From the NCBI RefSeq assembly GCF_009730915.1, contig NC_052482.1:2728001-2792000 (forward strand): a stretch of 64,000 bases of DNA, in the 5' to 3' direction. Within the stretch, counting starts at the first letter, position 1. Each line of letters starts with the position of its first letter. Both the position numbers and the translations under genes were made by a program. The DNA is from Dioscorea cayenensis subsp. rotundata. Taxonomy: Eukaryota > Streptophyta > Magnoliopsida > Dioscoreales > Dioscoreaceae. Below, piece after piece: positions 32,506-44,364 of this stretch. The notes below the pieces were generated by a model, which was given only the letters and a program-made list of their open reading frames with translations, was not told the origin of the DNA and did no database searches.

Positions 32506-33290
32506 TTGTTATTTCATTTGATTGGCGCGCTGTTGCACCATGTCAGGCGCCGTGGTTTGTCGTTCCTGTCAAAGAGAAACTATATATGTTTATAGTTCAA
32601 AAATGAAGTACAAACAAATCGCGTATTCAGAACAATATGATATGTATTGAAGGACAAACCGACGAATGTGACATTACTTTCTTATTATCAGAAACAAACC
32701 AACCACTCTCTATTGTTCTTTTATCTGATAGTACTTAATTTTAACATCAAAATTGAGTTCCAAAATTTTATATTCAGATTGATGAATGCAACAATTTTTT
32801 TTCTTATTATCAAAATTAATCAATCAACAACTCTCTATAAGTTTTGTTCACAAGAAATTAAGGTAAGAAAAGAAACAATTAAGCCAAATGAAGTTTAAAA
32901 CTGAAAGCTCACTTCATCTCTTAAAGTTACTTAAAAAAAAAATTTGCAAACATGCATGCTCATTTAAGAAGGATATATTACAAATAGTATGTAATGAAAC
33001 ACAGCTATTGATCTTAATTATGTCTTTCCATGTGGCTTAATGAGTTTGAATCACATGCTAGTGTCTAGCTACCTGTCGATATCGCATTTGCCGATGCATT
33101 ATAAAGAATGAAAAGAAATACATGCTTAGAAAACTACTAAGAATTCATCAAAAGGGGAAGCCTATATCACATCTCTAGAATAGATTATCTATAATTAGTA
33201 AGGACAGACACACCAAACATAGGTAGGCTCCAAGCATCAAGATCTTCCATAGCTCATCACCCTTACAAATGGCAATGAAATTTTTTGTGC
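32506..33290. other. Upstream DNA of the second NF-YB gene
   Basis: No gene is supported. AT-rich DNA lies between the retrotransposon and the TATA box of the second NF-YB gene. It starts with a short GC-richer part (32520-32570). Confidence 0.45.
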
Positions 33291-33300
33291 ATATATAAAT
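33291..33300 (+). promoter_or_regulatory. TATA box of the second NF-YB gene
   Basis: The sequence atatataaat lies 76-85 bp before the ATG at 33376. This position fits a leader of about 45-50 bases. Confidence 0.5.
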
Positions 33301-33375
33301 GTACAAACATGAGATTGAAAGGCACAAAGGCGCAACGTGTCTGTGTTTAACGCGTTCAAGTGTTTCTTCACAGAA

Positions 33376-33819
33376 ATGGCGGAGAGTATACATATTAACT
33401 CAGGTCAAGGAAGCATGAATGGGCAAGATCACCTACTGCCAATAGCCAATGTAGGGAAGATCATGAAGCAAGCTTTGCCGCAAGGTGCTAAGATATCGAA
33501 AGAAGCCAAAGAGACTATGCAAGAATGTGCTTCAGAATTCATTGCCTTTGTCACTGGAGAAGCCTCTGAAAAGTGCCGTGAAGGGAAGCGAAAGACGATT
33601 AATGGTGAAGATGTTATTTGTGCTTTCAAAACACTTGGTTTGGATCACTATGCCGATGCGATGGAGAGGTATTTGTACAAGTATAGGGAACATGTTGAGA
33701 AATCAGAAGTTGAGAGGCATCATAATAAATCCCTTCAGATTGATATCACCGATGAATTGTCAACTGCTCGAAGGGGAAGTACTAGTGATAAGAATGAAAA
33801 TATTAGAACATTTTTCTGA
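33376..33819 (+). CDS. NF-YB (CCAAT-binding factor subunit B / HAP3), second copy
   Basis: This single exon encodes 147 aa from the ATG at 33376 (context agaaATGGC). An upstream in-frame ATG at 33337 would add 13 residues with no conserved sequence. The histone fold covers about residues 17-105: [63 protein letters not shown] and YKYREH. It shares long identical runs with the copy at 25106, including [14 protein letters not shown], and both end in FF, so the two probably arose by tandem duplication. In the usual DDLLWAM motif the Trp is replaced (Cys82), and MATLG reads FKTLG, so this copy has drifted more in alpha-3. NF-YB acts as a histone-fold partner of NF-YC in nuclear CCAAT binding. Confidence 0.9.
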   Translation: MAESIHINSGQGSMNGQDHLLPIANVGKIMKQALPQGAKISKEAKETMQECASEFIAFVTGEASEKCREGKRKTINGEDVICAFKTLGLDHYADAMERYLYKYREHVEKSEVERHHNKSLQIDITDELSTARRGSTSDKNENIRTFF

Positions 33820-34717
33820 GACACAAGAGATCTCTGATGAGGAACTTTATCTTGCACTTTTTTTCCCTCTTTCGACTGAATTCGGCATATGAAGACAAGA
33901 GAGAAAGAGTAGCTTTCTAATTATTGTTATCATTTTATGCACTCTATTAGTACTCTTGTATTTCTGAAGTTATCCTATATATTCTGAATGCAATGCTAAT
34001 TAGTCAATCTCATGGCTCACTATTTCAATTAACTTGCATTTTATTGCCATGAAGCATTCCAAGTTTGTGATAGATATGATCATCATAATTCAAGAGAAAC
34101 TGAAACATAAACTCACAGAATGAAGTGAAACATTACCTCATTGAGCAAATATCAGTTAATTCCCTTAAACCCTAAATCCTTTCTTTTGGTGCATTGAGGT
34201 GAATCTTATGCATTAATATCTTTATAAGAAGGCATTAAACTTTAATTGAGTAGGTTTTCCATACACCTTATAACTAGTACTGTACAAATCACACCTCCAA
34301 TCACACAGCAAAGACAATGCAAGTTGAGATTAAGAAAAGCATTTTTTTTTTCTTTTATTGTTTTGTCTTTTCATTGTATTATAATGCATCAAAGAGGATG
34401 CTAGTGTCGAATAAATCTCTTGATGTTGATCATGAGATAAAGCAACTCAGAAAAATACAACCTCATTGGAATCAACTTGACAATGAAAAGGAAAATAAAG
34501 TTCGAATTAGTATATATATATTGCTCATGATGCGGTGCGACAACGCATGGAATGGCACTTCTGTCGAACCGAATATATTCTTGTGCAAAAAAGTATTCAA
34601 ATTCATATATGCATACATAACAATACTCAGCAGAACAGTTAGATTCAATAGACAAGACATGCATAGAAATATTATCTTATCTAATACTCAAGTTGATTTT
34701 TACATCAAAAACATTGA
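33820..34717. other. Intergenic region between the second NF-YB gene and the HAK transporter (convergent genes)
   Basis: This stretch holds the two 3' flanks. Short open frames on both strands show no recognisable domain and overlap each other. Nothing else is supported. Confidence 0.5.
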
Positions 34718-37700
34718 TTAGAGCTCAATGTTCATCCCTACCTTCAACAAACGATGTCGAGGAATAGTGAAAACTTCATCTTGCTGTCTCAAGTTCCTCT
34801 TCATGTAATGGTAAGCATAATCTATTACCATCCTCTTCCAAAAACTTGCCCCATTTTTGGCCACCACTTCACTTTCTCCTAACAAATGAACTACTCCCAA
34901 TTCCATCTCCTTCTCCACCACCCCCACCTCCTTCTCTATCTCTTCATTCCCCTTCAAACCCTCTCGTTTAATAAACTCTTTCAATCCTTGAACCAAAAGA
35001 GACTCAAATGTTTCGTGCTCATTACTCCATGTTTCTTTGTATCCATACCTCGCGACACACCGAAATAGGAGTAGCTCCGGAGGCCCTACTCGTCGGAAAA
35101 GAAATCGCTCATCTCTCGGTACTTTACTTATCGGCAATGACTTCAAGGACACAAACACAAGCACTGAGTGCAACACTGGCACATTGTTGATGTAGTGTTC
35201 AAAGATTGGAGGTATTCCCTTGACGAGCTCCGAGTAGAAGAGAGCTAGACCAGGGACTCTTCTCAAGTTAGGATCGGCAACAATCTCCGTCATCCTTTCC
35301 GTCTGTACCTTGTGTTCCATCTCATACATGTACTTCATCCTGTAAACATAGTTCCATATGATCATTATAGCAACTAGAAAAACCGCGAAGCCTACAGGAA
35401 TGTATCCCCCATCATTGAATTTGTAAAGCACTGAGCTCAAGTAGAGAATCTCAATGGATCCAAGCACAAGGATGTAAAGAATGACCAATACTATGTTTAG
35501 TTTCCATATCATGATCATAATGAGCACAAGAAACGCCGAAGTGAGTGTCATCACAAACACCACTGCAATACCTGCATAAACAAAAATCACAGACAAATTC
35601 TTTGGAGTCTGCTTCAATCATTTAAGTTTTGTTCAAATGTCGCAAATTAAGGATAAAATGCGAACCGTAAGCATTGCCGATTTTACTAGTATTCTGGAAC
35701 ACTAGAGTGATCACAACACAAGCTATCATAATAATGTAGTTCATCTCTGGCACATATACTTGGCCTTCATATTTAGTTGATGTTTGAATGATCTTCACTC
35801 TAGGAAAGCAACCTAAGGATAGAGATTGTTGAATAATGGAGAATGCGCCGGAGATCATCGCTTGGCTAGCAATGATCGCAGCCAATATAGCAATGACAAA
35901 CATTGGCCAGTAGATAGTCTCTGCATGCACAATGAATTATTTTGATAGCAAAACATCGGAGATGCATGAAATGATACCAAAGAATTTATCTAGAAGTTAT
36001 GTATACATACCAGGTATAGATTTGTAGAATGTGTTAGAGACATCATCCATGTGTTGTCTAAGATAAGAAGCTTGTCCAGAATATGCAATGATTAAAGAAG
36101 GATAAACCATTGAACACATACTAATCTGAATGGATCTCACTGAGAAATGACCAACATCAGCAAACAATGCCTCCACTCCTGTTGCATTAATTCAAATTCA
36201 ATAGCATTAGAAACAGGTTGAAAATTTTGAAGTAGTAGTTGTAAATATGTACCGGTGACACAAAGAACGACGCCGCCAAGAGAAATCCAAGCGGTTTTTC
36301 CGTTCCGTCTGAAGTAGTGAACAATGTAAATTGGATTGATAGCTTTGAAGACAAGTGGATCATATTTGCAGAAGTTGAAGATGCCAATGGTTGCAATGCA
36401 TATGAACCAAATGGTGATAATTGGAGCAAAGGTATAGCCAACTTTATCAGTGCCGAAACGTTGAACCATGAATAGTAAGATCAAGATGGCAACTGATATC
36501 CAAGCAATTTTACCTGAGAAGAAATTTGAGAAGAATTCATCATGCCATGAATGGTCAAAATTAAACAAAGAGAGCAATGTATGTATGTATATATGTGGTA
36601 ATTTTCATACCATCATCCAAGGAACTGGTGGCCTGCTTCAAACCAGACACAGCTGATAGAACTGTCATAAAGTTTTGAATTAGATGATAATTGGTCAGTA
36701 AACAAGTGATGGGTATATATAAAGATTAGTTTTTTCAAAAACTCTTCTTTTCTTTCTTGTAGTAAATGTCAAAAAATTAATATTCATTAATACTACATGA
36801 ATAATGAATATGCTTATAAGTACATCATTTTCATAGACAACATTTCTAAAAGGCTTAAGGTTTTGTTATATGTTTAAATGAGGAAAAAATATATAATTAA
36901 CACCTATTTTATGTACCACCCCTTAGAACAAAAACTTGATGTTTTATTTTCCATCTAAATTAAACATTAAATTTGAAAAATAAAACAAAGTTACTGCAAC
37001 AACTTTGCTAGATGAATATAAAAACAAAAATGAATAAAACCAGAAATATTATAAATTAATTTTTGTGATAAATAAATAATCTAAATGGATAGTATATATG
37101 GAAACTGTGCCTTCCACTGTTATAAAAACAAATACAACAAAATTGGGATGTTAAACCACTTCTCTACTTCTCCATTCATTTAATTTTCTTTTTCTTTAAT
37201 TTCTAAAATTAAAATTAAAAAAAAAAATCAAAAACATGATGATTAAAAATACTAATAAAAATTAAGAAAATTAATGATGAAATACCTGAAATGCAAGGAG
37301 TGAGAATTCCATCCCCAATGACCATGGCAGTTCCAAGCATGGTGGCAACCAAAAGGAAGTACTTTGCAAACATGGTGTTCTCAAGGACTGCTTTTAACTT
37401 TGAGGCTCTTTGTGAACGTCTGTTTGGCAACTCTAAGCGAAAGTTAGACACATCTCTATCTTCTGCTTGTTGGCTTGGCATTAACCCCGCTTTACTATGT
37501 CTACATATCAATGAGTACAATGCAAATGTGCCACCTGATTTTAATGAAAAACCATGTCACACTAATCTTATATAATTAGTATAAAACTTAATTAGTCATT
37601 GTATATACATTCAAAGGGATTTAATTCACATAATGCATGCAAAACTAGGAATTAAATTACTTAAAACTTCATACAAATCTTTGCCTTCTAATTATGTAAC

Positions 37701-38686
37701 AAAACATTCGTACCATATTAAATAGCTAAAATAAGCTTAAATTAGCCAACTCATCAAAATCCTGATCTTGGAACCAACATATATAAGTTTTTTTATAGAA
37801 GTGAATAAATCATATTCATTAAAATAAATTAAAATAATAGAAACCGACAAAAAAAAAATCAAAAAGAGAAGTTTTGGCTCAAATAATTTAGTTGAATTTC
37901 AACCATTAACAAGATTAAAAAATACTTATGGGATCACTATACATTTTTCTCCTTTAAATAGAAATATGTTAATTTTGATCTCTAAATTATATGAATTTAT
38001 AGAATTTAAGTTTTGAAATTTACATGGTAATTGATCTACCAAATCATATGTGCCCAAGACCACTTCAAATGAAAAAAAAAATCCATATAATCCAAGGACC
38101 AAGGACAAACACACATATAATAGTTCATTCCTTAATATATTTTTGGTGGTTTTTGAAAAAAATGAATAAATCTGGCTTTATTGAATCAGACAGACAAGAC
38201 ACAACAGGCACGAACAAAAAAAAAAGAAAACCATAAGTATTTAGTGGTTTATTCACTTTTATATATATATATATATATATATAAAGTGAGAAGATGCATG
38301 TATAAAAACATTTAGAGGTTTAATAAATTTAGTAGTTTATCTGTAGTTTTTCAAAAAGCAATGTATGGCTCACCATCTCCATTGTCATTGGCTCGGAGGA
38401 CAACGAGAACATACTTGACAAGGGGGATGAGAGTGATGGTGTAGTAAATGAGAGATAGCACACCAAGTATATCATCCTTGTCCTTAATTCCATCAGTGAA
38501 TGTGCTTGAGAAAACATAAAGAGGTGATGTTCCTATATCCCCATAAACTATTCCCAAGCTTTGAAAAGCCAGTGCCATCATCTTCTTCCAATCTTCATTC
38601 TATTCACAAATTAAATATCCCATCAAACAGCATCAAAATAATCACACACATACACATATAATATATATATATATATATAGTTATAC

Positions 38687-38717
<31 letters not shown>

Positions 38718-38901
38718 AGAAGAAGAAGACCTTGGAATGATTGGGAGTAGTACTTAATTTTCCGGCTTCGACATCAAGAGAATCATTGCGCCGGAGACCG
38801 GTAAAGGCCGAGGGTTTATGTTCTTCTTCCATTCCATTTTGTTCTTCCCCATGAAATTCCTCATTGTCATGATTTTGATATTCTTGTTCTTGAAGAGCCA
38901 T
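34718..38901 (-). CDS. HAK/KUP/KT-family potassium transporter (cluster I, HAK5/HAK1-like), 8 exons, 744 aa
   Basis: Exons: 38731-38901, 38374-38599, 37286-37534, 36611-36661, 36253-36513, 36011-36178, 35666-35920, 34718-35571. All boundaries are GT..AG and the phases join, giving 744 codons plus TAA. It is predicted to be a plasma-membrane K+ (probably K+/H+) symporter of 10-12 helices. The N-terminal cytosolic part has [22 protein letters not shown] at residues 77-85 is the family signature. Also visible are [91 protein letters not shown], a FVFVSLK-like C-terminal domain and the end KVGMNIEL. The wording is closest to HAK5/HAK1 transporters, usually high-affinity and K+-starvation-induced; that role is inferred. 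The C-terminal loop (Glu-rich, KGNEEIEKE) is shorter than in Arabidopsis HAK5. No damage is seen. Confidence 0.95.
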
Positions 38902-38962
38902 TTCCCTCTCAATCCCTCTAAAATTGTATGAGTTAGGTCCTATGTCAAGAAGAAGGGGTCAA

Positions 38963-38972
38963 GTATATATAA
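38963..38972 (-). promoter_or_regulatory. TATA box of the HAK gene
   Basis: The minus strand reads GCTTATATATACTT about 65 bp before the ATG at 38901. An 18-bp word (tagtgtgatcatgtt and flanks) is repeated at about 38986 and 39058, just upstream. Confidence 0.5.
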
Positions 38973-39202
38973 GCCTATTGATAGATAGTGTGATCATGTT
39001 AGAAAGACTTCTTCACAAGGGTCATGTTTAGAAGGCTTGTTTGGCAGGTTCCTTGATTAGTGTGATCATGTTTGGTAGTCTTCCCTAATTGGTGCTTCCT
39101 CATGAATACATCCTGTAAATCTATATAAAGGAATTAAAACTTGTAATTATTATTGTAATAAATGTATATATAGAAATATATAAAATTAATTAAAAGAAAA
39201 AT

Positions 39203-40271
39203 GGGTTTTTTTTCAAATTGGCCCCAATTTTGTTTAATATTGTCAAAATGACCCTAGGGCCATTTTATTTGTCAAAATGGCCCTATGACCATCACATCAA
39301 TAACCAATCAGCACCATGTGCTGACTGGGTTGCTGACTGGGTATTTTTAAATTAAAAAAAAAATTTGTTTTCTATATTTTAACCGCTCATCTCTTTTATA
39401 ATTATTTAAATAATTTATCTGTGGCCTTTTTTATCCCAATTTTTTCAAAAAAAATTGTTATTAAAATAGAAAATATTATTTGAAATTAAAATTATTATTA
39501 TTAGTTATTAAAACAGTAATAATTTAAAATTATTTTAATAATATTTTGACACAAGAGTAGGGCCAAACGGTGCTCTGCCATCCGCTGCAATGCGTCGGTG
39601 TTCCTTTGTTTAGGTGCGCTGAAGGCCACGCGCGACGATCTCCATCGCTCGAGACATGGCATGCACAACAATGGAATGTCCAGATGGCTCCCAGTGAGCC
39701 ACCCTGACCTCGCCAAGGGACTGAGCGGTGCACCCTTGCGGTGGCGGTGCTTGTCCCATGGGCACCCGGTTTGTCCTCTCGACAAAACTTGACCTGAGAG
39801 GGTTTTATGTGATGCCAAGTGATGTGAGGGCATCACGCTGGGATGCCACCAACGCTAAAATAATTAAAAATAACTCCCATTATAATAATAATATTTTACT
39901 AATAATAATAAAAATACTTTTAAATAAATAATTCCCACTTCAATAATTATCACTCTAATAACAATCAAAATATTAATAAAATAATTTAAAATAATTACTA
40001 TTTTAATAATTATTAATAATAATTCTAATTTCAAATAATATTTTCTAATAACAATTTTTAAAAAAAATTTGGGTTATAAAAGGCCTTAAATAAGTTATTT
40101 AAACAATTATAAAAAAGATGGGGGGTTAAAATGTAAAAAAACAGATTTTTTTTTTTTTAATTTAAAAATACCCTGTCAGTAACCCAGTCTGCCTGACTGG
40201 GTATTGATGTGATGGCCGTAAGGTTATTTTGACAAATAAAATGACTCTAAGGCCAATTTGAGAAAAAGCCC
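39203..40271. mobile_element. Mutator-like (MULE/long-TIR) element
   Basis: Long imperfect inverted repeats of about 130-165 bp bound this 1.07-kb element. The left starts gggttttttttcaaattggcc and the complement of the right starts gggctttttctcaaattggcc. Both continue with cattttatttgtcaaaat, ccatcacatcaata and ctgactgggt...gggtatttttaaatt. Such long TIRs are typical of Mutator-like elements. The flanks are A-rich (aagaaaaat versus aaaaaaaaa), so a 9-bp target duplication is possible but not proven. There is no transposase. It lies about 230 bp upstream of the HAK TATA box. Confidence 0.7.
39548..39857. other. GC-rich core of the MULE-like element (possible captured sequence)
   Basis: About 310 bp of clearly GC-rich DNA sits between very AT-rich subterminal parts. 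It is open in one frame on the minus strand (to 39836), with words such as GQTGCPWDKHRHRKGAPLS and SGWLTGSHLDIP, and also has an open frame on the plus strand. I recognise no domain. The contrast in base composition resembles host sequence captured by a Pack-MULE, but the parent gene is not visible here. Confidence 0.5.
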
Positions 40272-42417
40272 AAAAAAAAATTCTTCTCTTCAAGGTAAGT
40301 TGAAGGCAAGGCTCTTGTGACCCATAAAAAAAAAATGGTTGTGAAGAATAATTAACTTGCACCAAAACAATAACCCATGCAATGTTTTTGCTGAAGGTTC
40401 GTTATGGTAGAATTTAGGGTCTTTTTATCGGGGTACTTTTTAGGGTGCTCATTTTAATATAAATCCTAGTCTAACGAGTACTAAACGTGACTTTTGTGTT
40501 CCTTGTTTGACGAGAAAATTAATGACTTTTAAAATAAGTTGTGAGTGGTTTAATTGATTGGTCATCTGCTTGTATTTTATTGTGATTAGTTACTAGTATA
40601 TTTATTTCATTTCCAAGTGTTTTAAAATATTATCGGCTAAAATCTTTTTAAAATTTTTTTTCCTAAAAAAACATATTTACGTCAAAAAACATGTATAAAC
40701 CAAAATAACTTGATTTGGGAGATTAACGGCACTAAACTTGGATTTCTTTTTTAGAAAAGAAAAAGGTTGCGCTAATTCGAATCCCATGTAAAGAAATTAC
40801 ATATAAATCATAATAATTCAAGGTGAGGGTGCGTGAGGTATTAACTCTGCTCTTGAATAATCTAGGGGTTGTCTCTTCTAAAAAACATTTCAAATTTTTC
40901 TCTACTAAAAATTCTACATATTATTTTTTTCTGAAAAATTATTGTGGATTTTCCGATAATGAAATACCATACAACTTTTGATCTCATATTAAATTGCACT
41001 TTTTAAATTTATGTTAGGGTTTTATTCTTTCAATTTTTTTTCGTTTTAATGACTCATTAACAGCTGAGTGCCTATATGGTTTTTCTTTTGTATCACATTT
41101 ATCTCAGGTTGAATATTGGGATATATCATATATATACTTAATTTTGTAATTATCTATGTTTAAATTAATTAAAGCAAATTATGTGATATGGTACAATAAT
41201 ATAACAAAATTAATTATAATTAGAGTTGATCATTTTAAGATAACCAAACCAACCTTTTGGTGAAAAAAAACTATAATTCATATTTTTTAACAAAACTAGT
41301 TCTAATATATATATATATATATATATGAGAAAGATTAAGACCAAGTTATTTGTTTATGAGAAAACAACAAATTTTGCTTTTTTTAATAAAATAAATAATT
41401 TCTAGAAAAATTTATTGTTTCATAGAGTACATATGTTTACAATAAAAAAAAAGCACACATTTTTTAATGGAAGAATCTTTTTTTTTAATGGAAAATTACA
41501 TAAAAGTGCTTATTTTTTTATTTACTTTAATTTTAAATTTTTTTTTAGATCATGTATTTATGTTGAAACTTGAAAGTTGAAAGTGACAGCATCCTTTATT
41601 ATCCCATCATCAACTGACCAAAGAAGATACTAAGAATATTCTTTTTTATTGCAAAGATACCAAGTTATTTTTATAAACCAAAAAACCTACAAAGGCCATA
41701 AATTTCTTGAATTTTCATATTTAATGGTTCCTAATGTAAGTAATTGCAAATTTCTTTTCAAAATTTAATGTATTATTATGAGCCCAAACATTAAAGTAAA
41801 ATAAGATTAAAAAGATTTTTAAAAATGTATATATATATATATATACTTAAATGAATCTGATATTATTTTAAAAATTAAAACATCAATATTGTTTTTTTTA
41901 ATAGTGTAATAATTATGATAATTTAATAATTTTTTTAAATTTTATTATGTAAGATAGAAAATAACACACGGCATAATTAGGGTCTGCATCACTCACTCAA
42001 CATTTAAGGCCGCTTATAAGCTATTTAGTTGTTGTTTAAAATAACATTATTTTTATTAATACAAAAAAAAAATTTCTTTACATGCCTTGGTTTCTATGTC
42101 AATCGAGTGCGGATTTCTCGTGAAGGTTTTGGGGGAAAAAAAAAGGACATTAATTAGCCTCACGTGAGTTTGAATTGGTCTAATGCTTATCTAAAACTTT
42201 TTTTCCAATAGACTGTTATATTAAACTTAAAATAGCTAAAAAATAACTCAATACATATATATATATATACACACATGTTTTGTCTCATTATATAATGTAA
42301 AAATATTAAAAAATCTTCAAATCCCTCTTATTTTTCTATTTACTTTTATATTCTTACATTTTTTTTAAAAGAATTTTTTTTCAAATCTAATTTTAAAGAA
42401 ATTTTTTTCATACTATT
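40272..42417. other. Gene-free AT-rich DNA
   Basis: This holds only AT-rich sequence, T-runs and AT microsatellites (41310-41330, 41830-41845, 42250). No gene or bounded element is visible. Confidence 0.55.
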
Positions 42418-43590
42418 TGTTAAGTCTGATAACATTGATTGGCATTATATGACAAACGAATAATGACATGGCAAGAGGAAGGTGACATAGCTATGATGAC
42501 TCACCAAAAAAATGAAGACTAGGATGATAATGTGGCAAAATGATGATGTCATAACATGTGAAGAAGATCAAGGATGAAGATTGTGTTTAGTACATATTCC
42601 TCTCAATACAATCACTATTTTGGAAAGTGCATCAAGACTAAGAGATCTTTTCAAGAAAAGCCAAGTTTTATTTAAAGTATGTTTATCTATCTTGGTAAGA
42701 TTCAGGATGATAAATCATATATTTGATAGAGCTCTTTTTTAGAAAAATCTATCTTAAAAAGTGAGAGGAGTATCCTAACAAAAAGATCATGAAGATTATG
42801 TGGAACTTTGTTTGGTAAGAGCTATTTGAAGACACAAATTAAAGAAGGCAAGAATATGTTTAGTTTGGTGTGAAATTATCTAAAGACACAAACTAAATAA
42901 GGTAAGAAGAGACCATGGAGATTATCAAGACCATATTTAACAACACAAATTAAAAAAAGATCCAAGAGTTATCTATGGGCGGAGCTATTCTAGGAGACTT
43001 ATCATGTGTGTAGATTGATTGAAGATTACAAGAGATATGATTAGAGATTTGAAGATCCAAGCATGGATGATTGAAGATCATGCTTAAAGATATTGAAGGC
43101 TAAACTTAGATGAAGATGAGATCAAATTTAGTAACAATATTTTCATGAGTCAAACGAAGATCATTTGGGAAAACCAAACTTGGGCCAAGTTTGGAAAGAA
43201 GATCGAGTACCGAAGTGACGTAAGAAAGGAAGCAGCTGTAAGTAGGAGGAGCTCGGGTCGAGTTAACTGCTACGAGGCGGACTATATAAGAGATCTTGCT
43301 TGAAGATTTAGGATAAGCCAACCGATGAGAAACTCTTCGGTGAGAGTTGAGTGAGTGGCCATCGAGCAATCTAGAGAGGATATTCTTTGTATTGAGAGAG
43401 TGAGAGAGTGTTGTACTCCTTATTCTTATACCTCTTTTAGTGGATTGTTTCTCCGGGTCTGGCCCCCCAGATGTAGACAAGGTTATGCCGAACTGGGTAA
43501 CTAATTTGCTTGTCTCATTATTCTTGTTTGATTGTGTGTGTGTTCAAATCTTGAGTGAGTTTTTGAGTGACTTTAGCATATCACACCCCA
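42418..43590 (+). mobile_element. LTR-like stretch (retrotransposon remnant, no internal region)
   Basis: The block starts tgttaagtctgataac and ends near agcatatcaca. Its last 250 bases have gagagagtgttgtactcc, a gtggattgtttctccgggtctgg-type part, then gttatgccgaactgggtaac and tcttgtttgattgtgtgtg. This word order is common in the 3' half of long copia (SIRE/Maximus-like) LTRs and TRIMs. No target duplication or second LTR was found. A related cue, acacagttcggcatta, occurs at 43912 in inverted sense. Confidence 0.4.
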
Positions 43591-44361
43591 CCTAAACCAT
43601 CACTGTTCAATAATTTTTATTTTGTGATAATTGATGTAGTTTAAAGTAATTTTTATGTATTCTTTTTTTTCAAAAACAATAAGAGGCAAATTTATCATTT
43701 GGGATGAAAAGATTTGATGATCTAAGAAGCATATGTTGGAGCAATTGTTTAAGGATGAAAATAATTACAATTTCATATTAGGTCATCGTTAAGATAAGAG
43801 CAAATTAGAATGTTACTTTTGTTAGAGGTTATGTGTTAGTAATTTTTCGAAAAAAATCGAGCGCACATATCACAACAAACAAGAGAAGAGAACACAACAA
43901 CATTGTTAACACAGTTCGGCATTACTTGCTTCTACTAAATCAAGCCCAAAAAATCAAACCCACTAGAAGAGAGAAGAACACAATTACAATCATCACATGA
44001 ATACTCTCAATCCAGAGATACATAGTGATCTAAGATCTCTACCTCAAAGACTCACTTGATCAATCTCCCATTAATCACAACCTCCCGTTGACATGACACG
44101 GTACGACTTCATCAAAATCACTCACACGGACCATTATCCCTTGCTCACGAGATTGACAGATATCTCCCTACCTATCTCCTAAGCCTCTCTCTTGCATCCT
44201 AAATCTTTGATTAAAGATTTAGACTGTTCCTCACATGAACCATTTCTTGTAATTTTTCTCTTCTGTCTTGATTCTCTAAACCTTTCAAATACTAGCCAAA
44301 TCTAGTATTGTAGATGAGTTGCAACTTAACTTATCTGCTGACACTGGCTTAGTTACAATAT
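43591..44361. other. Gene-free spacer
   Basis: No coding frame is supported. The part 43855-44340 is less AT-rich and may be retrotransposon-derived, but I cannot bound it. Confidence 0.4.
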
Positions 44362-44364
44362 TTA

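Noticed and set aside
27609..32580. Similar short words (atgt...ggtttgtcg) on both sides of the young copia element, as a sign of a larger duplication.
   Set aside because: Only a 9-mer and a few scattered matches are shared, which is not enough beyond chance.
33337..33375. Upstream start adding 13 residues to the second NF-YB protein.
   Set aside because: The added residues have no conserved sequence, and the ATG at 33376 has the better context.
43106..43480. 124-aa minus-strand frame.
   Set aside because: It lies within the LTR-like block and has no recognisable domain.
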